From Nocardia concava NBRC 100430 (GTDB taxonomy: Bacteria > Actinomycetota > Actinomycetes > Mycobacteriales > Mycobacteriaceae), in assembly GCF_000308815.1 (NCBI RefSeq), contig NZ_BAFX01000135.1:27407-91406 (forward strand): a stretch of DNA of 64,000 nucleotides. Direction: 5' to 3'. The notes below the pieces were generated by a model that did not search any database, was not told the origin of the DNA, and saw nothing but the letters and a program-made list of their open reading frames with translations. Positions 49,522 through 62,777 of this stretch are shown here, one piece after another. The translations under genes and the position numbers were made by a program. Position 1 is the stretch's first letter. Each line of letters begins with the position of its first letter.

Positions 49522-50469
49522 ATGGCGACTTTGACTCATGACAGCGTGGTGGTGTCGAACCGGCTCCGCACCGGGCTGCTCACCGCCGCGCTGTCGGCCT
49601 CCGCGTTCGGGCTCTCCGGACCGCTGGCACGCGGACTCATCGACGCGGGCTGGAGTCCGGCCGCCGTGGTCATCGTGCGCGTGCTGCTCGGCGCGGTGGT
49701 GTTGCTGCCGATCGCCGCCGTGCAGTTGCGTGGTGATTGGAACCTGTTGCGCCGCAATGCGGGTCTGCTCGCGGGCTACGGGCTGCTCGCGGTCGCCACC
49801 GCACAGCTGTCGTATTTCAATGCCGTCGCGCACATGGACGTCGGCGTGGCGCTGCTCATCGAATACACCGCGCCCATCGCGGTGGTCATCTACCTGTGGC
49901 TGCGGCATGCCCAGAAGCCCGGGCGCATAACCGTTCTCGGGGCGATCATCGGTGTGGTCGGGCTGATCCTGGTGCTGAACCTGCGGTCCGGTACCAATAC
50001 CAGCTGGGTCGGCATCGCGTGGGCCAGCGGCGCGATGGTCGGCGCGGCCGCGTATTTCATCCTGTCCGCGCACGCCGGGGACGCGGTGCCGGGGACCGTG
50101 CTGGCCACCGGCGGACTGCTGGTCGGCGGGCTCGGCATTCTGGCGGGCGGGCTGGTCGGCATCGTGCCGCTGCACGCCACCACCGAATCCGTGGCGTTCG
50201 TGGGCTTCACCGTGCCGTGGTGGGTGCCGCTGCTGGCGCTCGGCGTGGTGACCGCGTCCATCGCCTATGTCACCGGCATTGCCGCGACCCGCATGCTGGG
50301 TTCACGATTGGCCTCCTTCGCCGCGCTCGGCGAGGTACTCGCGGCCATCCTCTTCTCCTGGGCGCTATTGGGCCAGACGCCCGCGCCCATCCAATTGCTC
50401 GGCGGCGCTTTGATTCTCATCGGCGTCGTGGTGGTGCGACTCGGCGAGCCCGCCGAAGAGATTCGGTGA
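49522..50469 (+). CDS. EamA/DMT-family transporter
   Basis: 315 residues from ATG 49522. Ten predicted membrane helices in two EamA halves: LLTAALSASAFGLSGPLAR opens the first, WASGAMVGAAAYFILSAHAG the second, and ALGEVLAAILFSWALLGQ is the typical last repeat. Likely exports an amino acid or metabolite (family knowledge). Its stop lies within a 22-bp tandem repeat. Confidence 0.92.
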   Translation: MATLTHDSVVVSNRLRTGLLTAALSASAFGLSGPLARGLIDAGWSPAAVVIVRVLLGAVVLLPIAAVQLRGDWNLLRRNAGLLAGYGLLAVATAQLSYFNAVAHMDVGVALLIEYTAPIAVVIYLWLRHAQKPGRITVLGAIIGVVGLILVLNLRSGTNTSWVGIAWASGAMVGAAAYFILSAHAGDAVPGTVLATGGLLVGGLGILAGGLVGIVPLHATTESVAFVGFTVPWWVPLLALGVVTASIAYVTGIAATRMLGSRLASFAALGEVLAAILFSWALLGQTPAPIQLLGGALILIGVVVVRLGEPAEEIR

Positions 50470-50503
50470 GCCCGCCGAAGAGATTCTGTGAGCCTGCCGA
50501 CGA
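50446..50503 (+). repeat. 22-bp tandem repeat across the EamA stop codon
   Basis: Two copies of a 22-bp unit beginning GAGCCCGCCGAAGAGATT (50446-50467, 50468-50489) and a decayed third. The first encodes the last residues EPAEEIR and the stop; the second lies beyond it, in another frame. Confidence 0.88.
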
Positions 50504-50596
50504 CCCGAATGCGCCATCGCTCTTCACATCTCGAGTTGATAACGGTAGTTTGACGCAAATGTCGGGGAATCAGTCCGCAACTCGAGAGAAGCCACA

Positions 50597-51283
50597 GTGC
50601 GTATAACCAAATACATTGCGCCCGCCCTGCTTTGCCTGACCACCGTCACCATTGCGGGCACCGCTACGGCCGAGCCGGTCCAGGCACCCGAAAAGCCCGC
50701 CCTGCAGATCAAGGGCACCGATCACAACATCGGCTACGACGTGGCACTCTCCACCGACCACCGCTCCGCGGTGAGCACCCTGCAGGCGGGGCACTTCCTC
50801 GCCACCTGGGACGGCGAGGCGGTCATCGTCACCAACGACGACGGCGTGCTGGTCTCCACGGTGCCGCTGAAGTACGACATCGACGGCAAGACAGCGGAAT
50901 TCACGCCGAAGATCGATCAGGACAACCACCGCCTGACCCTCACCCCCGTCGCCGAAGTCGACGCGCCCGCCCGCGACGTCGACGCGCAACAGCACTTCTT
51001 CGACGTCGTCCAGGCCAATATGCCCGCCGTCGCCACCGGCGCGGCCATCGGCGCCACCATCGGCTTCATCGCCGGCTTCCCCCTCGGCCTGTTCGTCATC
51101 GACTTCATCACCGCTCCCCTGCTCGCCGTCGTCGGCGGCGTAATCGGCGGCGCCATCGGCCTCCAGATGTCCGGCGGCCAGCAGGCTTCCGACGCAGCCC
51201 TCGCCTACGTCGACACCCTCGCCCCCGGCGCCTCCAACGTCTTCCGCCCCCTCTTCGCCGCCGTCCCCGCTCCGGCGAACTGA
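50597..51283 (+). CDS. secreted protein with a glycine-zipper membrane segment
   Basis: 228 residues from GTG 50597. Signal peptide ends near ATA-EP. A beta-rich part (GYDVALSTDHRSAVSTL, VIVTNDDGVLVSTVPLKYD) is followed near residues 147-195 by Gly/Ala-rich helices AATGAAIGATIGFIAGFPLG-like and VVGGVIGGAIGLQMSGGQQA that form a glycine zipper. Not recognised further; may insert in the envelope. Confidence 0.78.
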   Translation: MRITKYIAPALLCLTTVTIAGTATAEPVQAPEKPALQIKGTDHNIGYDVALSTDHRSAVSTLQAGHFLATWDGEAVIVTNDDGVLVSTVPLKYDIDGKTAEFTPKIDQDNHRLTLTPVAEVDAPARDVDAQQHFFDVVQANMPAVATGAAIGATIGFIAGFPLGLFVIDFITAPLLAVVGGVIGGAIGLQMSGGQQASDAALAYVDTLAPGASNVFRPLFAAVPAPAN

Positions 51284-51287
51284 GTTC

Positions 51288-51749
51288 TCACTCGAGGAAA
51301 CTCACCGAGTCGATGCCCATGCTGTTGGGCCAGTGATACCACCACACGTTCATTTCGCTCGCCAGATCGAAGCGGAACGTGTGGCCGGTGCCCGGGCCAT
51401 CCACGATCGTCCACAGCCCGTTGGGTTGTCCGATCACCTTGCTGACACTGCCGTCGTTCCAGGCGAATTGACCGAGCGACGGCGAAGTCAGGCTGTTCCA
51501 CGGCAATTCGGCGCTGAAGTGACCCGACGCGATGCCGGGCAGGAACGGGCTGGCGCAGGCCCAGACGTCGGCGTCGCGGCGGATGCTCTGCCCGGCGCTG
51601 CCGGTACCCGGAATCATGGTGCCGCTCAACACGCCACCGCGGGCGCAGCCGCCCGGCGCACCGCCCGGATCGGCGGAGGCGGAGGGCATGGACAGGCACA
51701 GGGCCGCCGCGCAGAACACGGCCGGAACGACACCACGGCGAGCGGACAC
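51288..51749 (-). CDS. small secreted hypothetical protein
   Basis: 153 residues from GTG 51749 with GGGGAGGAG upstream. Signal peptide MSARRGVVPAVFCAAALCLS with cleavage near SASA. Mature part has two cysteines (GGCARGG, VWACASPF) and aromatic-rich ends (EMNVWWYHWPNSMG). Function unknown. Convergent with the glycine-zipper gene, 4 bp apart. Confidence 0.78.
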   Translation of the reverse strand: MSARRGVVPAVFCAAALCLSMPSASADPGGAPGGCARGGVLSGTMIPGTGSAGQSIRRDADVWACASPFLPGIASGHFSAELPWNSLTSPSLGQFAWNDGSVSKVIGQPNGLWTIVDGPGTGHTFRFDLASEMNVWWYHWPNSMGIDSVSFLE

Positions 51750-51845
51750 GTCAGCTCCTCCCCGACAGGGGCAGTTACATCGTCCGACTCAGCATAGACC
51801 CGGCAACTGGAACCGATAGTGGCTCTGCACAAGAAAATGAACGAG

Positions 51846-51880
51846 TTCGGCCCCCGCTCCGAATTGGAGCGGGGGCCGAA
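51846..51880. terminator. terminator of the rpoBC transcript
   Basis: Arms TTCGGCCCCCGCTCC and GGAGCGGGGGCCGAA (15-bp perfect stem) with GAATT loop, 21 bp beyond the rpoC stop on the leftward strand. Confidence 0.9.
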
Positions 51881-51901
51881 TTCTATTGCCTGGCTACATG
51901 C

Positions 51902-55855
<3,954 letters not shown>

Positions 55856-55965
55856 GTAACTTCCTTTCCCCTGTTCGGGTTGAGTATGAGCAAAAGTGCA
55901 AAATCGGTTGCCCTGGGGGATCTTTCAGTGCTTTGCACACCGTCGATCCACCCAGGACCAATCGC

Positions 55966-58900
55966 TCACTGCGCCAGGTCGTCGACCGTCGCAGCCTCGT
56001 TGCGGGACAGGTTGATACCCAGGTTCGCCGCGGCGCGCTCCAGGTCCTCGTCGTCGCCGTCGCGCATCTCGATGGCGGCGCCGTCCGAGGACAGCACCTC
56101 CACGTTCAGGCACAGCGACTGGAGCTCCTTGAGCAGAACCTTGAACGACTCCGGGATACCCGGCTCCGGAATGTTCTCGCCCTTGACGATGGCCTCGTAC
56201 ACCTTCACGCGGCCGACCACGTCATCCGACTTGATGGTGAGGAGTTCCTGCAGCGTGTAGGCCGCGCCGTAGGCCTGCATGGCCCAGCACTCCATCTCAC
56301 CGAAGCGCTGACCACCGAACTGCGCCTTACCACCCAGCGGCTGCTGCGTGATCATCGAGTACGGACCGGTCGAACGCGCGTGGATCTTGTCGTCGACCAG
56401 GTGGTGCAGCTTCAGGATGTACATGTAGCCGACCGAGACCGGGTACGGGAACGGCTCGCCGGAGCGGCCGTCCAGCAGGATGGCCTTACCGTCGTCGTTG
56501 ATCATCTTCTCGCCGTCGCGGTTCGGCAGCGTCGAGCCCAGCAGGCCGGTCAGCTCCTCCTCGCGCGCACCGTCGAACACCGGGGTGGCGATGTTCGTGT
56601 CGGCGGGCTGGCCGAGCATTTCCTCGGGCAGCTTCTTGGCCCAGTCGGGGGCGCCCTCGACCTGCCAGCCGGTCTTGGCGATGTAACCCAGGTGGGTTTC
56701 CAGCACCTGACCGATGTTCATACGACGCGGCACACCGTGGGTGTTCAGGATGATGTCGACCGGGGTGCCGTCGGGCAGGAACGGCATGTCCTCCTGCGGG
56801 AGGATCTTGCCGATGACGCCCTTGTTGCCGTGGCGGCCGGCCAGCTTGTCGCCGTCCTGGATCTTGCGCTTCTGCGCGACGTAGACGCGCACCAGCTCGT
56901 TCACGCCCGGGGGCAGATCGTCGTCGTCGTCACGCGAGAACACGCGCACGCCGATGACCTTGCCGGACTCACCGTGGGGCACCTTCAGGGAGGTGTCGCG
57001 GACCTCGCGGGCCTTCTCACCGAAGATGGCGCGCAGCAGGCGCTCCTCGGGGGTCAGCTCGGTCTCACCCTTCGGGGTGACCTTGCCGACCAGGATGTCG
57101 CCGTCACGGACCTCCGCGCCGATGCGCACGATACCGCGCTCGTCCAGGTCCGCCAGGACCTCGTCGGAGACGTTCGGGATGTCCCGGGTGATCTCCTCGG
57201 CACCGAGCTTGGTGTCGCGGGCGTCGATCTCGTGCTCCTCGATGTGGATCGAGGTGAGCACGTCGTCCTCCACGAGGCGCTGCGACAGGATGATCGCGTC
57301 CTCGTAGTTGTGGCCTTCCCACGGCATGATCGCCACGAGCAGGTTCTTGCCGAGGGCCATCTCACCGTTCTCGGTGCAGGGGCCGTCGGCGAGCACGTGC
57401 CCGGCCTCCACGCGCATGCCCTCGTCCACGATCGGACGCTGGTTGGCGCAGGTGCCCTGGTTCGAGCGCTCGAACTTGCGCAGGCGGTAGCTACGGCGGG
57501 TGCCGTCGTCGTGCATGACGGTGATGAAGTCGGCCGAGACCTCTTCCACCACACCGGCCTTCTGGTTCACGACCACGTCGCCGGCGTCGACCGCGGCACG
57601 CAGCTCCATACCGGTGCCGACCAGCGGCGACTCGGAACGGATCAGCGGCACGGCCTGACGCTGCATGTTCGCGCCCATGAGGGCACGGTTGGCGTCGTCG
57701 TGCTCGAGGAACGGAATCATGGCGGTCGCGACCGACACCATCTGGCGCGGCGAGACATCCATGTAGTCGATGTCCTTGGCCGGGACGTATTCCATTTCCT
57801 CGTTGCCGTGGCGGGCGAGGACGCGCTCCTCGAGGAAGTTGCCGTCCGCGTCGACCGGCGAGTTCGCCTGGGCGCGGATGTGGCGGTCCTCCTCGTCGGC
57901 GGTGAGGTACTTGACCTCATCGGTGACGCGGCCGTCGACGACCTTGCGGTACGGGGTTTCGATGAAACCGAAGGGGTTAACCCGGGCGTAGACCGAGAGC
58001 GAGCCGATCAGGCCGATGTTCGGGCCTTCCGGGGTCTCGATCGGGCACATGCGGCCGTAGTGCGACGGGTGGACGTCACGGACCTCCAGGCCGGCGCGCT
58101 CACGCGACAGACCACCCGGGCCCAGCGCCGACAGACGACGCTTGTGGGTCAGACCCGAGAGCGGGTTGTTCTGGTCCATGAACTGCGACAGCTGCGAGGT
58201 GCCGAAGAACTCCTTGATCGCCGCCACGACGGGACGGATGTTGATCAGGGTCTGCGGGGTGATGGCCTCGACGTCCTGGGTGGTCATGCGCTCACGCACG
58301 ACGCGCTCCATACGCGAGAGACCCACGCGGATCTGGTTCTGGATCAGCTCGCCAACCGTCCGCAGACGACGGTTGCCGAAGTGGTCGATGTCATCGACCT
58401 CGACCGGAACCTCGACGCCGCCGGGGACGGTCATGAGCTTGTCGCCCTGGTGCAGGCGGACCAGGTACTCGATCGTCGCGACGATGTCTTCCTTGGTCAG
58501 CACCGAACCCTGGACGGGCACGCCGGCGTTGACGCCCAGCTTCTTGTTGACCTTGTAGCGGCCGACGCGGGCCAGGTCGTAGCGCTTCTCCTTGAAGAAC
58601 AGGTTCTCCAGCAGGGTCTGCGCGGACTCCTTGGTCGGCGGCTCGCCCGGACGCAGCTTGCGGTAGATGTCCAGCAGCGCCTCGTCCTGACCCGGGGTGG
58701 AGTCCTTCTCGAGGGTGGACATCATGATCTCGGAGAAACCGAAACGCTCGGTGATCTCCTCGGTGGTCAGGCCCAGGGCCTTCAGCAGCACGGTGACCGG
58801 CTGCCGACGCTTGCGGTCGATACGCACGCCGACGGTGTCGCGCTTGTCGACGTCGAACTCCAGCCACGCGCCGCGCGACGGGATGACGCGCACCGAGTGC

Positions 58901-59454
58901 AGGGTCTTCTCGGTCGACTTGTCGATGGACTCGTCGAAGTACACACCCGGCGAACGCACGAGCTGCGACACGACGACGCGCTCGGTGCCGTTGATGATGA
59001 ACGTGCCCTTGTCGGTCATCATCGGGAAATCACCCATGAAGACCGTCTGAGACTTGATCTCACCGGTGTTGTTGTTGATGAACTCCGCGGTCACGAAGAG
59101 CGGCGCCGCGTAGGTCATGTCCTTGTCCTTGCACTCCTCGATGGAGGCCTTGACCTCTTCGAAGCGCGGGTCGGAGAAGGACAGCGACATGGAGCCGGAG
59201 AAGTCCTCGATCGGAGACAGCTCCTCGAGCACCTCCTCGAGGCCCCCGGTGGGATTCGTGACGTCGCCGCGCGCGGTGGCACGCTCACGCCAGTCTGCTG
59301 AACCGACCAGCCAGGCGAACGATTCGGTTTGTAGATCGAGAAGTCCGGGAACCTCCAGGGGTTCGCGAATCTTCGCGAAAGACACCCGCTTCGGGGCTCC
59401 GGGGATACCGGCCTTGGTCTGGGTGGAGACTGCCAAGATGCGTCCTTCCAGCAC
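55966..59454 (-). CDS. rpoB: RNA polymerase beta subunit
   Basis: 1162 residues from ATG 59454 (MLEGRILAVSTQTKAG). The rifampicin region GTSQLSQFMDQNNPLSGLT and HKRRLSALGPGGLSRERAG (about 58118-58213) keeps Asp, His and Ser at the resistance positions, so a rifampicin-sensitive, RpoB1-type allele is predicted. The end carries ETLN-type core contacts replaced by LCLNVEVLSSDGAAIE. Transcribed leftward, followed by rpoC. Confidence 0.99.
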   Translation of the reverse strand: MLEGRILAVSTQTKAGIPGAPKRVSFAKIREPLEVPGLLDLQTESFAWLVGSADWRERATARGDVTNPTGGLEEVLEELSPIEDFSGSMSLSFSDPRFEEVKASIEECKDKDMTYAAPLFVTAEFINNNTGEIKSQTVFMGDFPMMTDKGTFIINGTERVVVSQLVRSPGVYFDESIDKSTEKTLHSVRVIPSRGAWLEFDVDKRDTVGVRIDRKRRQPVTVLLKALGLTTEEITERFGFSEIMMSTLEKDSTPGQDEALLDIYRKLRPGEPPTKESAQTLLENLFFKEKRYDLARVGRYKVNKKLGVNAGVPVQGSVLTKEDIVATIEYLVRLHQGDKLMTVPGGVEVPVEVDDIDHFGNRRLRTVGELIQNQIRVGLSRMERVVRERMTTQDVEAITPQTLINIRPVVAAIKEFFGTSQLSQFMDQNNPLSGLTHKRRLSALGPGGLSRERAGLEVRDVHPSHYGRMCPIETPEGPNIGLIGSLSVYARVNPFGFIETPYRKVVDGRVTDEVKYLTADEEDRHIRAQANSPVDADGNFLEERVLARHGNEEMEYVPAKDIDYMDVSPRQMVSVATAMIPFLEHDDANRALMGANMQRQAVPLIRSESPLVGTGMELRAAVDAGDVVVNQKAGVVEEVSADFITVMHDDGTRRSYRLRKFERSNQGTCANQRPIVDEGMRVEAGHVLADGPCTENGEMALGKNLLVAIMPWEGHNYEDAIILSQRLVEDDVLTSIHIEEHEIDARDTKLGAEEITRDIPNVSDEVLADLDERGIVRIGAEVRDGDILVGKVTPKGETELTPEERLLRAIFGEKAREVRDTSLKVPHGESGKVIGVRVFSRDDDDDLPPGVNELVRVYVAQKRKIQDGDKLAGRHGNKGVIGKILPQEDMPFLPDGTPVDIILNTHGVPRRMNIGQVLETHLGYIAKTGWQVEGAPDWAKKLPEEMLGQPADTNIATPVFDGAREEELTGLLGSTLPNRDGEKMINDDGKAILLDGRSGEPFPYPVSVGYMYILKLHHLVDDKIHARSTGPYSMITQQPLGGKAQFGGQRFGEMECWAMQAYGAAYTLQELLTIKSDDVVGRVKVYEAIVKGENIPEPGIPESFKVLLKELQSLCLNVEVLSSDGAAIEMRDGDDEDLERAAANLGINLSRNEAATVDDLAQ

Positions 59455-60007
59455 CTCACGCGCGTCGCGTGGTGGTCCGCGACCGTCGCTTGTCTGCTAC
59501 GAATTCCGCTGGTTACGACCCGAACGAAACCCGAACAGCAAACAGCGGAAGTAACACCGGAAGGTGGAACTTTCGTGATGCGATCGAGGTATGGACAGGA
59601 GGCAGCCAGCGCAACGTCCAAAACTACACCCAAACCTACGGGGGTGTCAAAGTACCACCCGTGGCGATCCGCGGGCGGCAACTTCGCCCCGGTGTGTCTG
59701 TGTCGATATCCGGCGATCAGAACGCCCCTACCAACACAGCGAAGTGACGGTCTTCACCCGGCTGGACCCTCGAGATCCACGAGAATCGGCCGGGCGCGGA
59801 GTCCGCTGGCTGCGTTCACAAGGCCCTGGCCGACGTCCTGTCCTTTGTGACAGCCGCCGCTGTTGTGAATAGCGTGACTGGTCGGACGAAACTCGTCAAG
59901 TGGCGGTCCGAGTTGACAAATCGCGAGATCGCCTGTCCCGCTACAAGATCACGTCACGACGTCGCACGATGCCGTAAAGACACCGGTCGGAGGTGCCTTA
60001 CGCGCGA
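59455..60007. other. 553-bp intergenic region upstream of rpoB
   Basis: No gene is supported here; short open frames lack start signals and protein character. The region must hold the rpoB promoter (leftward) and the end of the mce transcript. TTGTCA and TTGACG hexamers occur near 59900-59920 on the rpoB strand, but no -10 element at usual spacing was found. Confidence 0.6.
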
Positions 60008-60775
60008 TTACTTATCGGTGATCTCGGCGGCCAGCCAGTGGCCGTCGACCTTCTGCATACGCAGCACGATCGGGCCCGATGCGAGGGGTTCGGGCTTGCC
60101 GTCCTTGACGGCGGAGATGTTCAGGTTGACCAGCAGTTCGGCGTGGTCGCCGGTGAGCAGGGTCACGCCGATCGGATCGGTCTTGACCTGGGTGTCGGTC
60201 TGGGTCTGCCTGATGGTGTCGACCGTGGTGTCGACGTACTTGGCGAAGTCCTTCTGCATCTTGTCGGTGAGCACCGAGTTGACGGTGGACTTCCACTTGT
60301 CGATCTCCGCGGCCTTGTAGCCGTAGAGCGTGGTCAGGGCGTGGTCGGCGGCGGCCTTCACCTCGTCGGTGGCGCCGTTGTCGACATAGGCCAGATTGCC
60401 CGAGTCCGAATTCGGCTTGCTCACCCAGTGATTCACCGCGCCCGCGGCGGCGAAGGCGAGCAGCAGCACCGACAGTCCGGCACAGATTGTGGCGACACCC
60501 CAGTTACGCCAAAATGCGCCCGGCTCGGACGGCTTGGAATACTGTTGCCGGGCAGGGTTTTTGGACAGGCCTGGACCGCGCGGGGTGGAGCGCGACGCGG
60601 ACCGGCCGGAACGCTCGGAGGTGGACCGGGCGTTACCGGAAGCCTGGGTGTTGCCGGCAGCCTTGGCCCCCTTGGCATTCACGTCCGCGGCGGTGGTGCG
60701 GGACGCGGTGCCGCGCTGCGCGGCCGGGCGGCGCGGGGTGGTGACACGGTTGACGGGGCGTTTGCGATCGGCCAT
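60008..60775 (-). CDS. Mce-associated membrane protein
   Basis: 255 residues. A basic, Ser/Arg-rich cytoplasmic tail of about 90 residues, one membrane helix (VATICAGLSVLLLAFAAAG) and an external domain of about 140 residues with the Mce-associated (MAM) pattern YGYKAAEIDKWKSTVNSVLT and VDGHWLAAEITDK at the end. Likely stabilises the Mce lipid-uptake complex. Last gene of the mce operon seen here, 13 bp after the previous one. Confidence 0.88.
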   Translation of the reverse strand: MADRKRPVNRVTTPRRPAAQRGTASRTTAADVNAKGAKAAGNTQASGNARSTSERSGRSASRSTPRGPGLSKNPARQQYSKPSEPGAFWRNWGVATICAGLSVLLLAFAAAGAVNHWVSKPNSDSGNLAYVDNGATDEVKAAADHALTTLYGYKAAEIDKWKSTVNSVLTDKMQKDFAKYVDTTVDTIRQTQTDTQVKTDPIGVTLLTGDHAELLVNLNISAVKDGKPEPLASGPIVLRMQKVDGHWLAAEITDK

Positions 60776-60788
60776 GGGTCACTCCCTC

Positions 60789-61475
60789 CTAGTTGCCCGG
60801 TGCGGGGGTCTGCGGGGTCGAAGTCTGTTGTGGCGCCGAGGTGCCCAGGGGCACCGGCTCGCCCAGGTTCTGGGCCTTCTCGGCCTTCCAGGTGCTGCCG
60901 ACCTTGACCAGGTCCAGCGTCCACAGCTGGCGGAAGGTGGCGGGCTGGCCGCCGGGCCAGCTGCGGGTGATCTTCAGCACGGCGAAGGCGGAGGCATGGT
61001 CGCGTTCGCTGTTGAGCGAGGTGAGCGTGATGCCCTCGACGTCGGCCTTGATCCGGGTCTTGGAGTCCTGGGCGGTCTGCTTGAGCTGATCCTGCCCGTC
61101 CTCCTGCTGCTTGAGCAGGTCACCGGTCATGGATGACCGGATATTTGCCAGCGATCCGTCGATATCGTCCGGATTGATGGACATGAGGTTGACGGCGGCC
61201 TGCCGGGCATCGGTGAGGGCGGCGTCGCGGGCTTCGGCCCGGGTCTCGTCCTTGTGATCACCGAACCACAGGAAGCCGAATACGGCCGCCGCGATGACGG
61301 ATACGACCAGCAGACCTGCGGCACCCATGGTGATGAGTCTGCGGCTGTCCGACTGCTCCGGCCCGGCGGGCTGGTCCAGCACCACGGTCGGCTCCTCCGG
61401 GGTGTTTTCGGGAACCGACGGGGTCGTCGGCTTCTCGAGGTCTGCCCCCGATTCGCTGTCCTTGTGCTGGCTCAC
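60789..61475 (-). CDS. Mce-associated membrane protein
   Basis: 228 residues. Acidic N-terminal tail, membrane helix (LITMGAAGLLVVSVIAAAV), then an external domain with AALTDARQAAVNLMSINPDD, DIDGSLANIRSSMTGDL and LWTLDLVKVGSTWKAEKAQ typical of the Mce-associated family; Pro/Thr-rich end. Pairs with the next gene, as in other mce loci. Confidence 0.88.
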   Translation of the reverse strand: MSQHKDSESGADLEKPTTPSVPENTPEEPTVVLDQPAGPEQSDSRRLITMGAAGLLVVSVIAAAVFGFLWFGDHKDETRAEARDAALTDARQAAVNLMSINPDDIDGSLANIRSSMTGDLLKQQEDGQDQLKQTAQDSKTRIKADVEGITLTSLNSERDHASAFAVLKITRSWPGGQPATFRQLWTLDLVKVGSTWKAEKAQNLGEPVPLGTSAPQQTSTPQTPAPGN

Positions 61476-61535
61476 GCCGCCACCATACTTTCCTCTCTTC
61501 GCGCCCCAGCTGGGAGTTCGGTCACCATGTGCAGG

Positions 61536-62777
61536 TCACCGCTTGGGCGTGATGCCCATCAGGGTGGACAGCTGGGTCGCGACCGGGTTCAGGTTGAGCT
61601 TGTCCGGGTCGTACTTGGGCTTGTCGTCCCACGGCTGCGGGACGCTCGGGTCGGCCAGCTCGGCGCGCGCGCCGCCGCGCACGTCGGTCTCGCTGCCCTG
61701 GGGCACCGCGCAACCGGCCTGCGTATTGAACGGGAAGTCGTCGCGGCTGTCGTCGAAGTTCGGGTTCTGGGCCTTCATCTGTTCCAGAATCCGTTGCGTG
61801 CCTTCGTATCCCACCGTGCAGGCGGGCGGGTTGTTGGTCTCCAGCACCAGGCCGAAGTGGGTGGTGCCGTCGCCGGGCGCGGTGGAGGAGCCGCCGAGGG
61901 GCAGCAGCGGCAGCATCTGCAGGACCGGGCCGAGCGCGTAGAACTTCGGCGAGATGGCCAGCAGCAGGATGCGCAGGTTGGTCAGGTCCTTGGTGAGGGC
62001 CGGGCCGCTCTCGGTCAGCAGGCGCTGGATCGAGGAGGCCGCGTCGGTGCCGGTGCCGATGAGCCGGCGGATGTCCGGGTCATTGGACTTCAGCTGCGCG
62101 GTCAACTGGTCGAGGCCGTCGCTGAACCGCAGGATCGCCGGGGACTGCTCGGCCTGGGTGGCCAGCACGGTGTTGGCGGAGCGGATCAGCGCCAGGGTCT
62201 GCGGCAGGTTGTCGATGCCGGTGGCGGTGAACTTGTTGAGCGAGTCGACCAGGATCTTGAGGTTGTCGCCCTGACCGTCGAACGCCTTGCCCAGCTCGGT
62301 GATGGTGGCGGACAACGCCTTCAGGTCGGTGGTGTTGGCGAAGTGGTCGACGCTGGTGAGCAGGTCCTCGACATGGATGGGCGTGGTCGCGCCGTCGATG
62401 ATCGAGCCGTCGTGCAGATACGGCGAGGTGTCACTGGTCGGCATCAGGTCCACGTACTGCTCACCGATGGCGGAGCGGTCGGCGATCGCGGCCTTGGCGT
62501 TGGCGGGGATCTTGGGCTTGCCCGAGTCCATCTCCAGGGTGATGAGGACGCCGTCCGGGGTGATGTCGAGGTCGCCGACGCGGCCCACGGGGACGCCGCG
62601 GTAGGTGACCTCGGCGCCCTTGGACAGGTTGCCGGTCTCCTTGGCCTGCACCTTCACCTTGTACAGCCCGAAGCCGAGCATGTTGTCCAGGTGAACGTAT
62701 TTCGCGCCGACGAACACGACGCCGATCACGGCGATGATCGCGAAGGCGATCAGCTGATTGCGCACCAGACGTGTCAT
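61536..62777 (-). CDS. mceF: Mce family protein, MceF position
   Basis: 413 residues. One N-terminal membrane helix (LIAFAIIAVIGVVFVGAKY), then the MCE domain (about 35-115) with VTYRGVPVGRVGDLDITPDG and SAIGEQYVDLMP, a helical tunnel region and a Pro-rich C-terminus. Mce proteins form a periplasmic lipid-transport tube. ATG overlaps the mceE stop by four bases. Confidence 0.93.
   Translation of the reverse strand: MTRLVRNQLIAFAIIAVIGVVFVGAKYVHLDNMLGFGLYKVKVQAKETGNLSKGAEVTYRGVPVGRVGDLDITPDGVLITLEMDSGKPKIPANAKAAIADRSAIGEQYVDLMPTSDTSPYLHDGSIIDGATTPIHVEDLLTSVDHFANTTDLKALSATITELGKAFDGQGDNLKILVDSLNKFTATGIDNLPQTLALIRSANTVLATQAEQSPAILRFSDGLDQLTAQLKSNDPDIRRLIGTGTDAASSIQRLLTESGPALTKDLTNLRILLLAISPKFYALGPVLQMLPLLPLGGSSTAPGDGTTHFGLVLETNNPPACTVGYEGTQRILEQMKAQNPNFDDSRDDFPFNTQAGCAVPQGSETDVRGGARAELADPSVPQPWDDKPKYDPDKLNLNPVATQLSTLMGITPKR

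Noticed and set aside
59455..60007. Small genes in the gap upstream of rpoB
   Set aside because: Candidate frames of up to about 93 codons lack ribosome binding sites and overlap each other in different frames.
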